From: Pseudoruminococcus sp964385235
GTDB taxonomy: Bacteria; Bacillota; Clostridia; Oscillospirales; Acutalibacteraceae
Assembly: GCA_964385235.1 (NCBI GenBank)
Contig: CAYLOD010000019.1
Location: forward strand, 1 to 23,779
DNA: 23,779 nt
Reading direction: 5' to 3'
In this document: positions 7,622 to 15,325 of the stretch, one piece after another
Layout of the letters: the number at the start of each line of letters is the position of its first letter
Numbering within the stretch: the stretch's first letter is position 1
The notes under the pieces: model-generated
Database searches by the model: none
Told to the model about the DNA's origin: nothing
Seen by the model: the letters and a program-made list of their open reading frames with translations, nothing else
Translations under genes and position numbers: made by a program

Positions 7622-7732
7622 TTAAGCCACTTCCTTAAAGATAAATTTTAAAATACCGGAGAAAAGACAATAAAAAATTCCGCACCAAAACAAGGATGCG
7701 GGAATACCGTCAAACATCTCCTTTGATGCCAT
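7622..7732 (-). promoter_or_regulatory. gdhA mRNA leader with upstream reading frame and internal terminator
   Basis: The predicted RNA start is near 7731. An ATG at 7732 opens a 36-codon frame (beginning MASKEMFDGIP and ending FKEVA) with a hydrophobic middle of roughly 23 residues. Its TAA (7622-7624) directly abuts the gdhA ATG, in the same frame. It has no upstream ribosome binding site and would be leaderless. AAAGGAG (7718-7724) inside it precedes a TTG (7711-7713) by 4 nt; that TTG opens a 21-codon frame reading MTVFPHPCF and onward through the terminator stem. Either frame, or neither, may be translated; the sequence alone does not decide. Confidence 0.4.
7672..7702 (-). terminator. 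intrinsic terminator inside the gdhA leader (possible attenuator)
   Basis: Minus strand: CCGCATC (7695-7701) pairs with GGTGCGG (7680-7686), an 8-nt loop, then AATTTTTT (T6 at 7672-7677). It sits between the gdhA promoter and its ribosome binding site, about 50 nt before the start codon, so it can stop transcription before the gene. Confidence 0.7.
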
Positions 7733-7737
7733 TAGCT

Positions 7738-7766
7738 ATTTTATCACAGTAACTTTTGTAATTCAA
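7738..7766 (-). promoter_or_regulatory. sigma-A-like promoter of gdhA
   Basis: Minus strand: -35 TTGAAT (7761-7766), 17-nt spacer, -10 TAAAAT (7738-7743) with TGA just upstream (extended -10). AT-rich DNA lies upstream, shared with the divergent purC promoter about 195 nt away. Confidence 0.7.
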
Positions 7767-7959
7767 TGAAATTTTTGTTAAAAAATTGTTTTTGTTAATA
7801 TTGTACACAATTATATTAAACAAATTGATGTATTTTATCGCATATTATCTAACGCTTCGCCTGAAAAATTATAAAAATTATTGCTGATAAAAAAACATAT
7901 ACAAAACAGAAACGGCAAAACTGTGCAAAACAGCAAAAAAGTTATTTCATTAACAGTAC

Positions 7960-7988
7960 TTGCCTTAATCGTCGAAATGAAGTATAAT
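7960..7988 (+). promoter_or_regulatory. sigma-A-like promoter of purC and the purine/glmS block
   Basis: -35 TTGCCT (7960-7965), 17-nt spacer, perfect -10 TATAAT (7983-7988). The leader to ATG 8037 is only about 40 nt, leaving no room for a purine riboswitch. I found no convincing PurBox (CCGAAC-type) pair. Confidence 0.75.
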
Positions 7989-8036
7989 AATGGTTGCAGG
8001 ATTATATTTTGACTTTATTTTGTGGAGGACTTGATT

Positions 8037-8744
8037 ATGGAAAAAAAAGAGCTTCTTTACGAGGGCAAAGCAAAAAAGGTTTACGCGATGAGCGACCCTG
8101 ACTACTGTATGGTAGAATACAAAGACGACGCTACGGCGTTCAACGGTCTTAAAAAGGGCACTATAAGAGGCAAAGGCGTTGTCAACAACAAAATGTCGAA
8201 CTTTATGTTCAGACTTCTTGCCGATAAAGGTATTGAAACGCATTATGTCGAAGAAGTAAGCGACCGTGAAACCATTGTCAAAAAAGTATCCATCGTTCCG
8301 CTTGAGGTTATTATCCGCAATAAGGCGGCGGGCAGCCTTGCCAAAAAGCTCGGTCTTGAGGAGGGTACGGAGCTTAAATGCCCGATTCTCGAATTTTCAT
8401 ATAAAAACGACGAGCTCGGAGATCCTATGGTCAATAATTCGCAGATACTCGCTGTAGGTATCGCAACTCAGGAGGAAATCGACACTATCAGCGAAATGGC
8501 ATATAAGGTCAACGAATACATGGTTGAGTTTTTCGCAAGCGTAGGTGTTGAGCTTATAGACTTTAAGCTCGAGTTCGGTAAATTCCACGATAAGATAATC
8601 CTTGCTGATGAGATTTCACCCGATACCTGCCGCTTCTGGGACATTAAAACACACGAAAAACTCGACAAGGACCGTTTCCGCAGAGATATGGGCGGCGTTG
8701 AGGAGGCTTATGCCGAGATGATGCGCAGAATAGGCTTGCAGTAA
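8037..8744 (+). CDS. purC: phosphoribosylaminoimidazole-succinocarboxamide (SAICAR) synthase
   Basis: Joins CAIR and aspartate with ATP to make SAICAR in de novo purine synthesis. 235 residues, the usual bacterial length. The N terminus carries LLYEGKAKKVY, the nucleotide-binding strand-loop of the family. Later come VPLEVIIRN and FKLEFGKF, followed by LADEISPDTCRFWD, the conserved metal/nucleotide-binding segment. ATG 8037 is chosen because GGAGG lies 8 nt upstream; the in-frame GTG at 8022 overlaps that site. First gene of the plus-strand block; a 199-nt gap without a clear terminator separates it from purF. In many Firmicutes purC sits in one long pur operon; here purK/E/Q/L/M/N/H/D are not adjacent. 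Confidence 0.96.
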   Translation: MEKKELLYEGKAKKVYAMSDPDYCMVEYKDDATAFNGLKKGTIRGKGVVNNKMSNFMFRLLADKGIETHYVEEVSDRETIVKKVSIVPLEVIIRNKAAGSLAKKLGLEEGTELKCPILEFSYKNDELGDPMVNNSQILAVGIATQEEIDTISEMAYKVNEYMVEFFASVGVELIDFKLEFGKFHDKIILADEISPDTCRFWDIKTHEKLDKDRFRRDMGGVEEAYAEMMRRIGLQ

Positions 8745-8943
8745 GCCAAGCTGCTTTCAATAAAATTCTGCCCACTATTCAACGCTGTTTCCGCCTGAGC
8801 TATAACCACTGCTTTCAGTATATTGTTTTTAAGACGTTAATTTTGAGAATTACATATGGCAAAAGAATTGAAAAGGATCGTTTTATAGTCGGAAAATAAC
8901 ATAACGCGTATTTTAAAATGTTTTGTCAGGATGGTGAAACCTT

Positions 8944-10416
8944 TTGGACAGCGGCACATTTACAAACTGCTTTTCCGAGGAGCCGCACGAGGAATGCGGC
9001 GTATTCGGAGTTTACAGCGACGGCACATTGAACCCGGCCTATGCCTCTTATAACGGACTTCTCGCCCTCCAGCACAGGGGTCAGGAAAGCTGCGGCATCG
9101 CGGTGAACGATATGGGAACTATCTCCTATTACAAGGATATGGGGCTTGTCAGCGAAGTATTCTCGAATGATATTCTCAACTCGCTCAAGGGGCAGATGTC
9201 TGTCGCCCATGTGAGATACTCAACGGCGGGCGGAAGCATTCCGGAGAACTCTCAGCCGCTCGTCATGAGGTATGTCAAGGGTACTCTTGCGATAGCACAT
9301 AACGGGAACCTTACAAACGCTGTTGAGATCCGCAGGGAGCTTGAACACCGGGGTGCGATTTTTCAGACAAATGTCGACTCAGAAGTCATAGCCTATCTTA
9401 TCGCGAGAGAGCGTATTCACGCGCACTCCGTTGAGGCGGCTGTCAGCGCCGCTATGAAACAGCTCAGCGGCTCCTATTCACTTCTCGTAATGAGTCCGAG
9501 AAAGCTTATAGCCGCTCGCGACCCGAACGGTTTCCGTCCGCTATGTATGGGAAAACTTGAGGGTTCATATGTATTCGCCTCGGAATCATGCGCGCTTGAC
9601 GCAGCGGGCGCGGAGTTTGTGCGTGACATAGAACCGGGCGAGATCGTCATTGTTGATGACAATGGCGTAACCTCCATTCGTGACAACTGTCCGAAGGAAA
9701 GTAAAAAATCACTTTGCGTTTTTGAATATATTTATTTTGCGAGAACCGACTCAATTATTGACGGAATCGGAGTTTATGAATCGCGCAAGGAGGCGGGAAA
9801 AATACTTGCCCGCGAATATCCTGTTGACGCGGATCTGGTTATCGGCGTTCCGGAATCGGGGATTGACGCCGCAATCGGATACAGCGAGGAATCCGGTATA
9901 CCCTATGAAAAGGGCATTGTCAAAAACAACTATATCGGACGAACCTTTATAAAACCTACACAGCGGGAACGTGCGCAAAGCGTCCGCCTGAAGCTCAATC
10001 CTCTGCTGACAAGCGTATCCGGCAAACGTGTTATCATGATAGACGATTCCATAGTGCGCGGAACTACCTGTGACAGAATCGTCACAATGCTGCGCAAGGC
10101 GGGCGCAAAGGAAGTTCACCTTCGAATAAGCTCACCGCCGTTTATGTGGCCGTGCTATTACGGAACGGATATTCCGTCGCGCGGAGAGCTTATCGCTTGC
10201 AAACATACACCCGACGAGATATGCAAAATATGCGGAGCGGATTCGCTGGGCTATCTTCCCGCGGACAAGCTGCCGCAAATGCTTCTTAACAAGGCCCACG
10301 GGATTTGCACCGCATGCTTTACGGGGAATTATCCCACTAAAATACCCGAAAAACTGCTTGAGGGCAAGGAGCGCGGAGGAGTAGACTTTGACAAAAGACT
10401 GCCCGCGAAAAAATAA
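8944..10416 (+). CDS. purF: amidophosphoribosyltransferase (PRPP amidotransferase)
   Basis: Committed step of purine synthesis: PRPP plus glutamine to phosphoribosylamine. 490 residues. An N-terminal propeptide of 17 residues precedes Cys18 (EECGVFG), the Ntn-hydrolase nucleophile that becomes the N terminus after processing. LQHRGQES, HNGNL and other glutaminase motifs follow. The PRPP-binding segment VIMIDDSIVRGTT lies in the C-terminal half. Cysteines in SLCVFEYIYF, MWPCYYG and GICTACFTG fit the Fe-S ligands of Bacillus-type PurF, so oxygen sensitivity and Fe-S dependent turnover are expected. The start is TTG 8944: GGTGA at 8933-8937 is 6 nt upstream, and nearby ATG/GTG codons are out of frame. 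AMP/GMP feedback inhibition is a family property. purB follows after 93 nt. Confidence 0.96.
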   Translation: MDSGTFTNCFSEEPHEECGVFGVYSDGTLNPAYASYNGLLALQHRGQESCGIAVNDMGTISYYKDMGLVSEVFSNDILNSLKGQMSVAHVRYSTAGGSIPENSQPLVMRYVKGTLAIAHNGNLTNAVEIRRELEHRGAIFQTNVDSEVIAYLIARERIHAHSVEAAVSAAMKQLSGSYSLLVMSPRKLIAARDPNGFRPLCMGKLEGSYVFASESCALDAAGAEFVRDIEPGEIVIVDDNGVTSIRDNCPKESKKSLCVFEYIYFARTDSIIDGIGVYESRKEAGKILAREYPVDADLVIGVPESGIDAAIGYSEESGIPYEKGIVKNNYIGRTFIKPTQRERAQSVRLKLNPLLTSVSGKRVIMIDDSIVRGTTCDRIVTMLRKAGAKEVHLRISSPPFMWPCYYGTDIPSRGELIACKHTPDEICKICGADSLGYLPADKLPQMLLNKAHGICTACFTGNYPTKIPEKLLEGKERGGVDFDKRLPAKK

Positions 10417-10509
10417 TTTTTCTGCCGTTCGCCGGCGGCGGAATGACGCGATAATAAACATTCCCGCAAATTGCCGCGCAGGCGTACCCTGCTGAAAGGA
10501 ATTGAAAAT

Positions 10510-11943
10510 ATGTCCAACGATACATACGAATCGCCTCTTTCGTCGAGATATGCCGACAAGGAAATGAAATATCTTTTCTCCCCCGATATGAAGTTCAGAA
10601 CATGGAGAAAGCTATGGATAGCGCTCGCCGAGGCTGAAATGGAGCTGGGACTCCCGATAACTCAGGAACAGATAGACGAGCTTAAGGCTCACAGTGACGA
10701 CATCAACTACGAAGTTGCACAGGCGAGGGAAAAAGAGGTGCGCCATGACGTTATGTCGCATGTTTACGCGTATGGCGTGCAGTGCCCCAAAGCCAAGGGA
10801 ATAATCCACCTCGGCGCGACTTCGTGCTATGTCGGGGATAATACCGATATAATAATAATGACCGAGGCACTGAAAATAATCGAGAAAAAACTTGTGGGCG
10901 TTATTCGCTCACTCTCAAAATTCGCGGACAAGTACAAGGATCTGCCTACGCTCGCTTTTACACATTTTCAGCCCGCTCAGCCGACTACGGTAGGCAAACG
11001 CGCGACACTTTGGATACAGGATCTTTTGATGGATCTTGAAGATCTGAGGTATCAGCTTTCAAAGTCCAAGCTTTTAGGCTCTAAGGGTACGACAGGTACT
11101 CAGGCGAGCTTCCTTGAGCTTTTTGAGGGCGACCACGAAAAGGTCCGCGAACTTGACAGAAAGATCGCCGCAAAGCTCGGCTACAGCTCCTGTTTCGCTG
11201 TTTCGGGGCAGACATATTCAAGAAAGCTCGACAGCCAGATCCTTAACGTCCTCGCGGGCATCGCTCAAAGCGCGTCGAAGTTTTCAAACGACATCAGGCT
11301 TCTTCAGCACCTGAAGGAAATTGAAGAACCCTTTGAGAAAAATCAGATCGGTTCATCGGCGATGGCGTACAAGCGCAACCCGATGCGTTCGGAGCGCATT
11401 GCCTCTCTGTCACGTTATGTTATGGCCGATGTACTGAACCCGTATATTACCGCGGCGACACAATGGTTTGAAAGAACTCTTGACGATTCCGCAAACAAGA
11501 GATTGAGCATTCCCGAGGCATTCCTTGCCGTTGACGCAATACTGAATCTTTATCAAAACGTCAGCGACGGTCTTGTCGTTTACGAGAAAGTTATAAATCA
11601 GCATATATGCCGTGAGCTTCCGTTTATGGCGACCGAAAACATAATTATGGACGCTGTAAAGCGAGGCGGCGACAGACAGCAGCTCCACGAGAGCATACGC
11701 AGACATTCAATGGCAGCTTCAAGGGTCATTAAGGAAGAGGGCGGCGAAAACGACCTGCTCAAGAGGATAGCCGGCGATCCGATATTCGGAGTAACGCTTG
11801 AGGAGCTTGAAGAAATTCTCAAGCCCTCGCGATATGTAGGCCGCGCGCCGCAGCAGACCGAGGATTTCCTCAATGATTGTGTATATCCCGTACTCAAGCT
11901 ATATGAAAATGTGGAAATCGAAGAAGTCGAAATAAACGTTTAA
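10510..11943 (+). CDS. purB: adenylosuccinate lyase
   Basis: Cleaves SAICAR to AICAR plus fumarate and adenylosuccinate to AMP plus fumarate, so it works both on the main pathway and on the AMP branch. 477 residues, of the longer type with the fumarase/aspartase-superfamily fold. The superfamily signature SSAMAYKRNP contains the mobile catalytic loop; HLGATSCYVGDN and THFQPAQPTTVGKR are the other two conserved active-site regions, with the general-acid histidine in the second. ATG 10510 is chosen because AAGGA lies 9 nt upstream; the longer frame from 10471 adds an Arg-rich tail not seen in the family and has no ribosome site. It lies in the same orientation as purF; a 231-nt gap with two hairpins separates it from purA. 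Confidence 0.95.
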   Translation: MSNDTYESPLSSRYADKEMKYLFSPDMKFRTWRKLWIALAEAEMELGLPITQEQIDELKAHSDDINYEVAQAREKEVRHDVMSHVYAYGVQCPKAKGIIHLGATSCYVGDNTDIIIMTEALKIIEKKLVGVIRSLSKFADKYKDLPTLAFTHFQPAQPTTVGKRATLWIQDLLMDLEDLRYQLSKSKLLGSKGTTGTQASFLELFEGDHEKVRELDRKIAAKLGYSSCFAVSGQTYSRKLDSQILNVLAGIAQSASKFSNDIRLLQHLKEIEEPFEKNQIGSSAMAYKRNPMRSERIASLSRYVMADVLNPYITAATQWFERTLDDSANKRLSIPEAFLAVDAILNLYQNVSDGLVVYEKVINQHICRELPFMATENIIMDAVKRGGDRQQLHESIRRHSMAASRVIKEEGGENDLLKRIAGDPIFGVTLEELEEILKPSRYVGRAPQQTEDFLNDCVYPVLKLYENVEIEEVEINV

Positions 11944-11957
11944 ATATCTTTTTTTAA

Positions 11958-11986
11958 AGAGGTATGCGCTTTAAGCGCGTATCTCT
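11958..11986 (+). other. hairpin after purB, possible partial terminator or processing site
   Basis: 12-bp stem with two G-U pairs (11958-11969 with 11975-11986), 5-nt loop TTTAA, followed by AAAACTGTTTTACG, which is not a proper U tract. A second hairpin in the same purB-purA gap pairs CACCGC (12074-12079) with GCGGTG (12091-12096). No convincing promoter is visible in the gap, so purA may be read through from upstream with the hairpins tuning expression. Confidence 0.4.
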
Positions 11987-12174
11987 AAAACTGTTTTACG
12001 GGGCACGCCTCTTACTTAGCTAAAGACTGAAAATATTCATTTATATAAACTTAACTTAACCCGTCAAAAAGTCCACCGCCTATAAGGCGCGCGGTGAGGA
12101 TTTCACAGGCACAAAACGGACTTAATGCTTTCTTTCCGTTTTACAAATTATACTCGAAAGGTTGGAATCAAACT

Positions 12175-13455
12175 ATGGTAAAGGCTATTGTCGGCGCAAA
12201 CTGGGGTGACGAGGGCAAGGGGAAAATTACCGATGTTCTCGCGGCTCAATCCGATATGGTTATACGCTTCCAAGGCGGAAGCAACGCAGGCCACACTATC
12301 ATCAACAACTACGGACGCTTTGCTCTGCATCAGCTTCCGAGCGGCGTTTTCTACGATAATATCACAAACATCATCGGCAACGGTGTTGCTCTTAATGTCG
12401 AAAATTTCATCAGGGAACTTAACGATCTTCATGAACGCGGAGTTAAAAACGTGCATATACTGGTATCTGACAGGGCGCAAATCGTCATGCCGTATCATAT
12501 CCTTTTTGACTGCTATGAGGAGGAAAGGCTCGGCGGCAGAAGCTTTGGCTCTACAAAATCAGGAATAGCGCCGTTCTATTCCGACAAGTTTTCTAAAATC
12601 GGCTTTCAGGTAAACGAGCTTTATGACGACCCTGAAGCTCTGCGGGACAAAATAAACAGGATCCTTGAGGTCAAAAATTCAACTGTCAGAAATCTCTACC
12701 ACAAGGAAGAACTTGACCCCGGCGAAATATTCGGCAAGCTCATGGAGTACGGGGAAATGCTAAAGCCGTATGTCGCCCCCACGTTTGATATTGTTAATGA
12801 CGCAGTGAGAGCCGGAAAGAATATTCTTCTTGAGGGTCAGCTCGGCACACTCAAGGATACCGACTTCGGCATATATCCTATGGTCACATCCTCAAACACT
12901 ATCGCGGGCTACGGAGCTGTCGGAGCGGGCGGTATCCCTCCATATGAGATAAAGGAGATCATAACTGTCGTCAAGGCATACTCAAGCTCTGTCGGCGCGG
13001 GCGAGTTTGTAAGCGAGATTTTCGGAAATGAGGCAGAGGAACTTCGCAAGCACGGCGGCGACAAGGGTGAGTACGGCGCGACAACGGGCCGTCCGAGAAG
13101 AGTGGGCTGGCTTGACCTCGTCGCTACACGCTATGGCTGCAAGGTACAGGGCGCGACACAGGTAGCCTTTACCGTTGTGGACGCTCTCGGCTATCTTGAC
13201 GAGATCCCCGTATGCGTAGGCTATGAGCTTGACGGCGAGAGAATCGACTACTTCCCCTCGACAACCAAGCTAAAGAGAGCAAAGCCAATCCTTGAGGTTC
13301 TTCCCGGTTGGAAGTCCGACATCAGAGGAATCAGAGAGTACGACAAGCTCCCGGAAAATTGCAGAAGGTACATCGAGTTTGCCGAAAAGGCTGTCGGTGT
13401 TCCGTTTAAGATGATTTCAAACGGACCCAGGAGAGAGGACATCATTCTACGATAA
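12175..13455 (+). CDS. purA: adenylosuccinate synthetase
   Basis: First step from IMP to AMP: IMP, aspartate and GTP to adenylosuccinate. 426 residues, normal length. The P-loop GANWGDEGKGK is at residues 6-16, with the catalytic aspartate (WGDEG) and the QGGSNAGHT segment carrying the catalytic histidine. LLEGQLGTL and the C-terminal GATTGRPRRVGW are also typical, the latter holding the aspartate/GTP-site arginines. ATG 12175 starts exactly with the family N terminus (MVKAIVGANWGDEGKGK); GGA lies 8 nt upstream and AAAGG 13 nt upstream, so the ribosome site is mediocre. The longer frame from 12094 has no support. glmS starts 15 nt after its stop. Confidence 0.96.
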   Translation: MVKAIVGANWGDEGKGKITDVLAAQSDMVIRFQGGSNAGHTIINNYGRFALHQLPSGVFYDNITNIIGNGVALNVENFIRELNDLHERGVKNVHILVSDRAQIVMPYHILFDCYEEERLGGRSFGSTKSGIAPFYSDKFSKIGFQVNELYDDPEALRDKINRILEVKNSTVRNLYHKEELDPGEIFGKLMEYGEMLKPYVAPTFDIVNDAVRAGKNILLEGQLGTLKDTDFGIYPMVTSSNTIAGYGAVGAGGIPPYEIKEIITVVKAYSSSVGAGEFVSEIFGNEAEELRKHGGDKGEYGATTGRPRRVGWLDLVATRYGCKVQGATQVAFTVVDALGYLDEIPVCVGYELDGERIDYFPSTTKLKRAKPILEVLPGWKSDIRGIREYDKLPENCRRYIEFAEKAVGVPFKMISNGPRREDIILR

Positions 13456-13470
13456 GACGGAGGGATTATT

Positions 13471-15300
13471 TTGTGTGGTATAGTTGGATATATAGGCTAT
13501 GAACAGGCATCACCCCATCTTCTCAGCGGGCTTGAAAAGCTCGAATACCGCGGCTACGATTCCGCGGGGATATGCGTCTATGACGGCAAAAAGCTTGATG
13601 TTTTCAAAAGCAAGGGAAAGCTGAAAGTCCTCAGCGAGATGATCCACGGCGGAGCCGACGTCAATGGTACCGTCGGAATTGGTCACACACGCTGGGCGAC
13701 ACATGGCGAGCCCTCGGATATAAACTCTCACCCGCACCTCAGCGGTTCGGGAAAGTTTGCCGTCGTCCACAACGGAATAATTGAAAACTATATAAAGCTC
13801 AAGGATCATCTTATTCGACGCGGCGTAAAGTTTTTCTCCGAAACCGACACCGAGGTCGTCGCACAGCTCCTTGAGTATTACTACGACGGAAATATAATAG
13901 ATACCGTTATAAAGGTAATTTCCAAAGTAAACGGTTCATACGCTCTCGGAATAATATGCTTAGACAACCCCGATCAGATCATCGCCGTAAGAAAGGAAAG
14001 CCCGCTCATCATAGGTTTAGGCAAAAACGAAAACTACATTGCAAGCGATATTCCCGCTATCCTTGCCAAAACAAGGGATATTTACAGGCTCGAAAACGAC
14101 GAAATAGCAATTCTTACGCGCTCCGGCGTTAAGGTTATCAATACCGACAAGGAAGAAATAAAAAAAGAAGTCCTGCACATAAACTGGGATATTTCCGCCG
14201 CTCAAAAGGGCGGCTATGAGCATTTTATGTTTAAAGAGATCATGGAGCAGCCTAAGGCGTTCCGTGACACTATAAATCCGAGAATCAAGGGCGACAGGGT
14301 AACTCTTGACGATGAAATAAAACTTACTCCCGAACAGCTTAAAGACTTTAACAAAATATGTATTGTAGCCTGCGGCTCGGCATATCATGTCGGAGTTGTC
14401 GCAAAATATATCTTTGAACAAACACTCAGAATACCCGTAGAGGTCGATATCGCGTCGGAGTTCCGCTATCGCAACCCGATTATTGACAAAAAGACGCTTG
14501 TTATAGTTATAAGCCAGTCGGGCGAAACCGCCGATACTCTCGCGGCTCTGAGGGAATCAAAAAAACGAGGATCATACATTATCTCTATCGTCAACGTTGT
14601 GGGCAGCGCGATCGCCAACGAATCCGATGACGCAATATACACATGGGCAGGTCCTGAAATCGCCGTTGCGACAACAAAGGCATACAGCACACAGCTTGCC
14701 GTTGTATATCTGCTTGCGATGTATTTCGGAGATATTCTCGGAACAGTTCCCAAAAATGATTATAATAAATATCTCTCAGAGTTAAGACTCATTCCCGACA
14801 AGATAGAACAGATTCTCAAAAATAAGGAAAACATACAGTACTTTGCTTCACAGCAGTTTGATAACAAGGATATTTTCTTTATCGGAAGGAACCTTGACTA
14901 CGCGTTATCGCTTGAGGGTTCGCTGAAACTCAAGGAAATATCGTATATTCATTCCGAAGCATATGCCGCGGGTGAATTAAAGCACGGAACAATATCGCTT
15001 ATTGAAAAAGGAACTCTTGTTGTAGCACTCGCCACACAGGAAAATCTTTTTGAAAAAATGGTAAGCAATATTGTCGAGGTTCGCACAAGGGGCGCGGTCG
15101 TACTCGGGTTGACGTGTGAAGATAATACCGAAATAGAGAAATGCACTGATTTTACATTTTATATTCCGAAAACGTGCAATCTCATGCTGCCTTCTCTCGC
15201 GGTTATTCCTTTACAGCTTTTTGCTTATTATGTTGCTTCTCTCAAGGGTTGCGATATAGATAAGCCGAGGAACCTTGCCAAGTCTGTTACCGTCGAATAG
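13471..15300 (+). CDS. glmS: glutamine--fructose-6-phosphate aminotransferase (isomerizing)
   Basis: Makes glucosamine-6-phosphate from fructose-6-phosphate and glutamine, the entry to UDP-GlcNAc, peptidoglycan and teichoic acids. 609 residues. Cys2 (MCGIVGYIG) is the class II glutaminase nucleophile exposed after Met removal; RGYDSAG, HTRWATHG and HNGIIEN complete the glutaminase site. Two SIS domains follow (CGSAYHVG, SQSGETADT, TTKAYSTQL), and the C terminus DKPRNLAKSVTVE is the family's end motif. The start is TTG 13471 with GGAGGG 6 nt upstream, immediately followed by the Cys codon, so the start is fixed by the protein. It is only 15 nt after purA and 25 nt before guaA, so it is inside the purine operon. 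The glmS ribozyme common in Firmicutes cannot fit. Confidence 0.97.
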   Translation: MCGIVGYIGYEQASPHLLSGLEKLEYRGYDSAGICVYDGKKLDVFKSKGKLKVLSEMIHGGADVNGTVGIGHTRWATHGEPSDINSHPHLSGSGKFAVVHNGIIENYIKLKDHLIRRGVKFFSETDTEVVAQLLEYYYDGNIIDTVIKVISKVNGSYALGIICLDNPDQIIAVRKESPLIIGLGKNENYIASDIPAILAKTRDIYRLENDEIAILTRSGVKVINTDKEEIKKEVLHINWDISAAQKGGYEHFMFKEIMEQPKAFRDTINPRIKGDRVTLDDEIKLTPEQLKDFNKICIVACGSAYHVGVVAKYIFEQTLRIPVEVDIASEFRYRNPIIDKKTLVIVISQSGETADTLAALRESKKRGSYIISIVNVVGSAIANESDDAIYTWAGPEIAVATTKAYSTQLAVVYLLAMYFGDILGTVPKNDYNKYLSELRLIPDKIEQILKNKENIQYFASQQFDNKDIFFIGRNLDYALSLEGSLKLKEISYIHSEAYAAGELKHGTISLIEKGTLVVALATQENLFEKMVSNIVEVRTRGAVVLGLTCEDNTEIEKCTDFTFYIPKTCNLMLPSLAVIPLQLFAYYVASLKGCDIDKPRNLAKSVTVE

Positions 15301-15325
15301 TTTAAAATCATCTGAGGTGAAAGCT

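Noticed and set aside
7989..8036. Purine (guanine) riboswitch or PurR operator before purC
   Set aside because: The predicted leader is about 40 nt, too short for the riboswitch aptamer, and no paired CCGAAC-type boxes were seen near the promoter.
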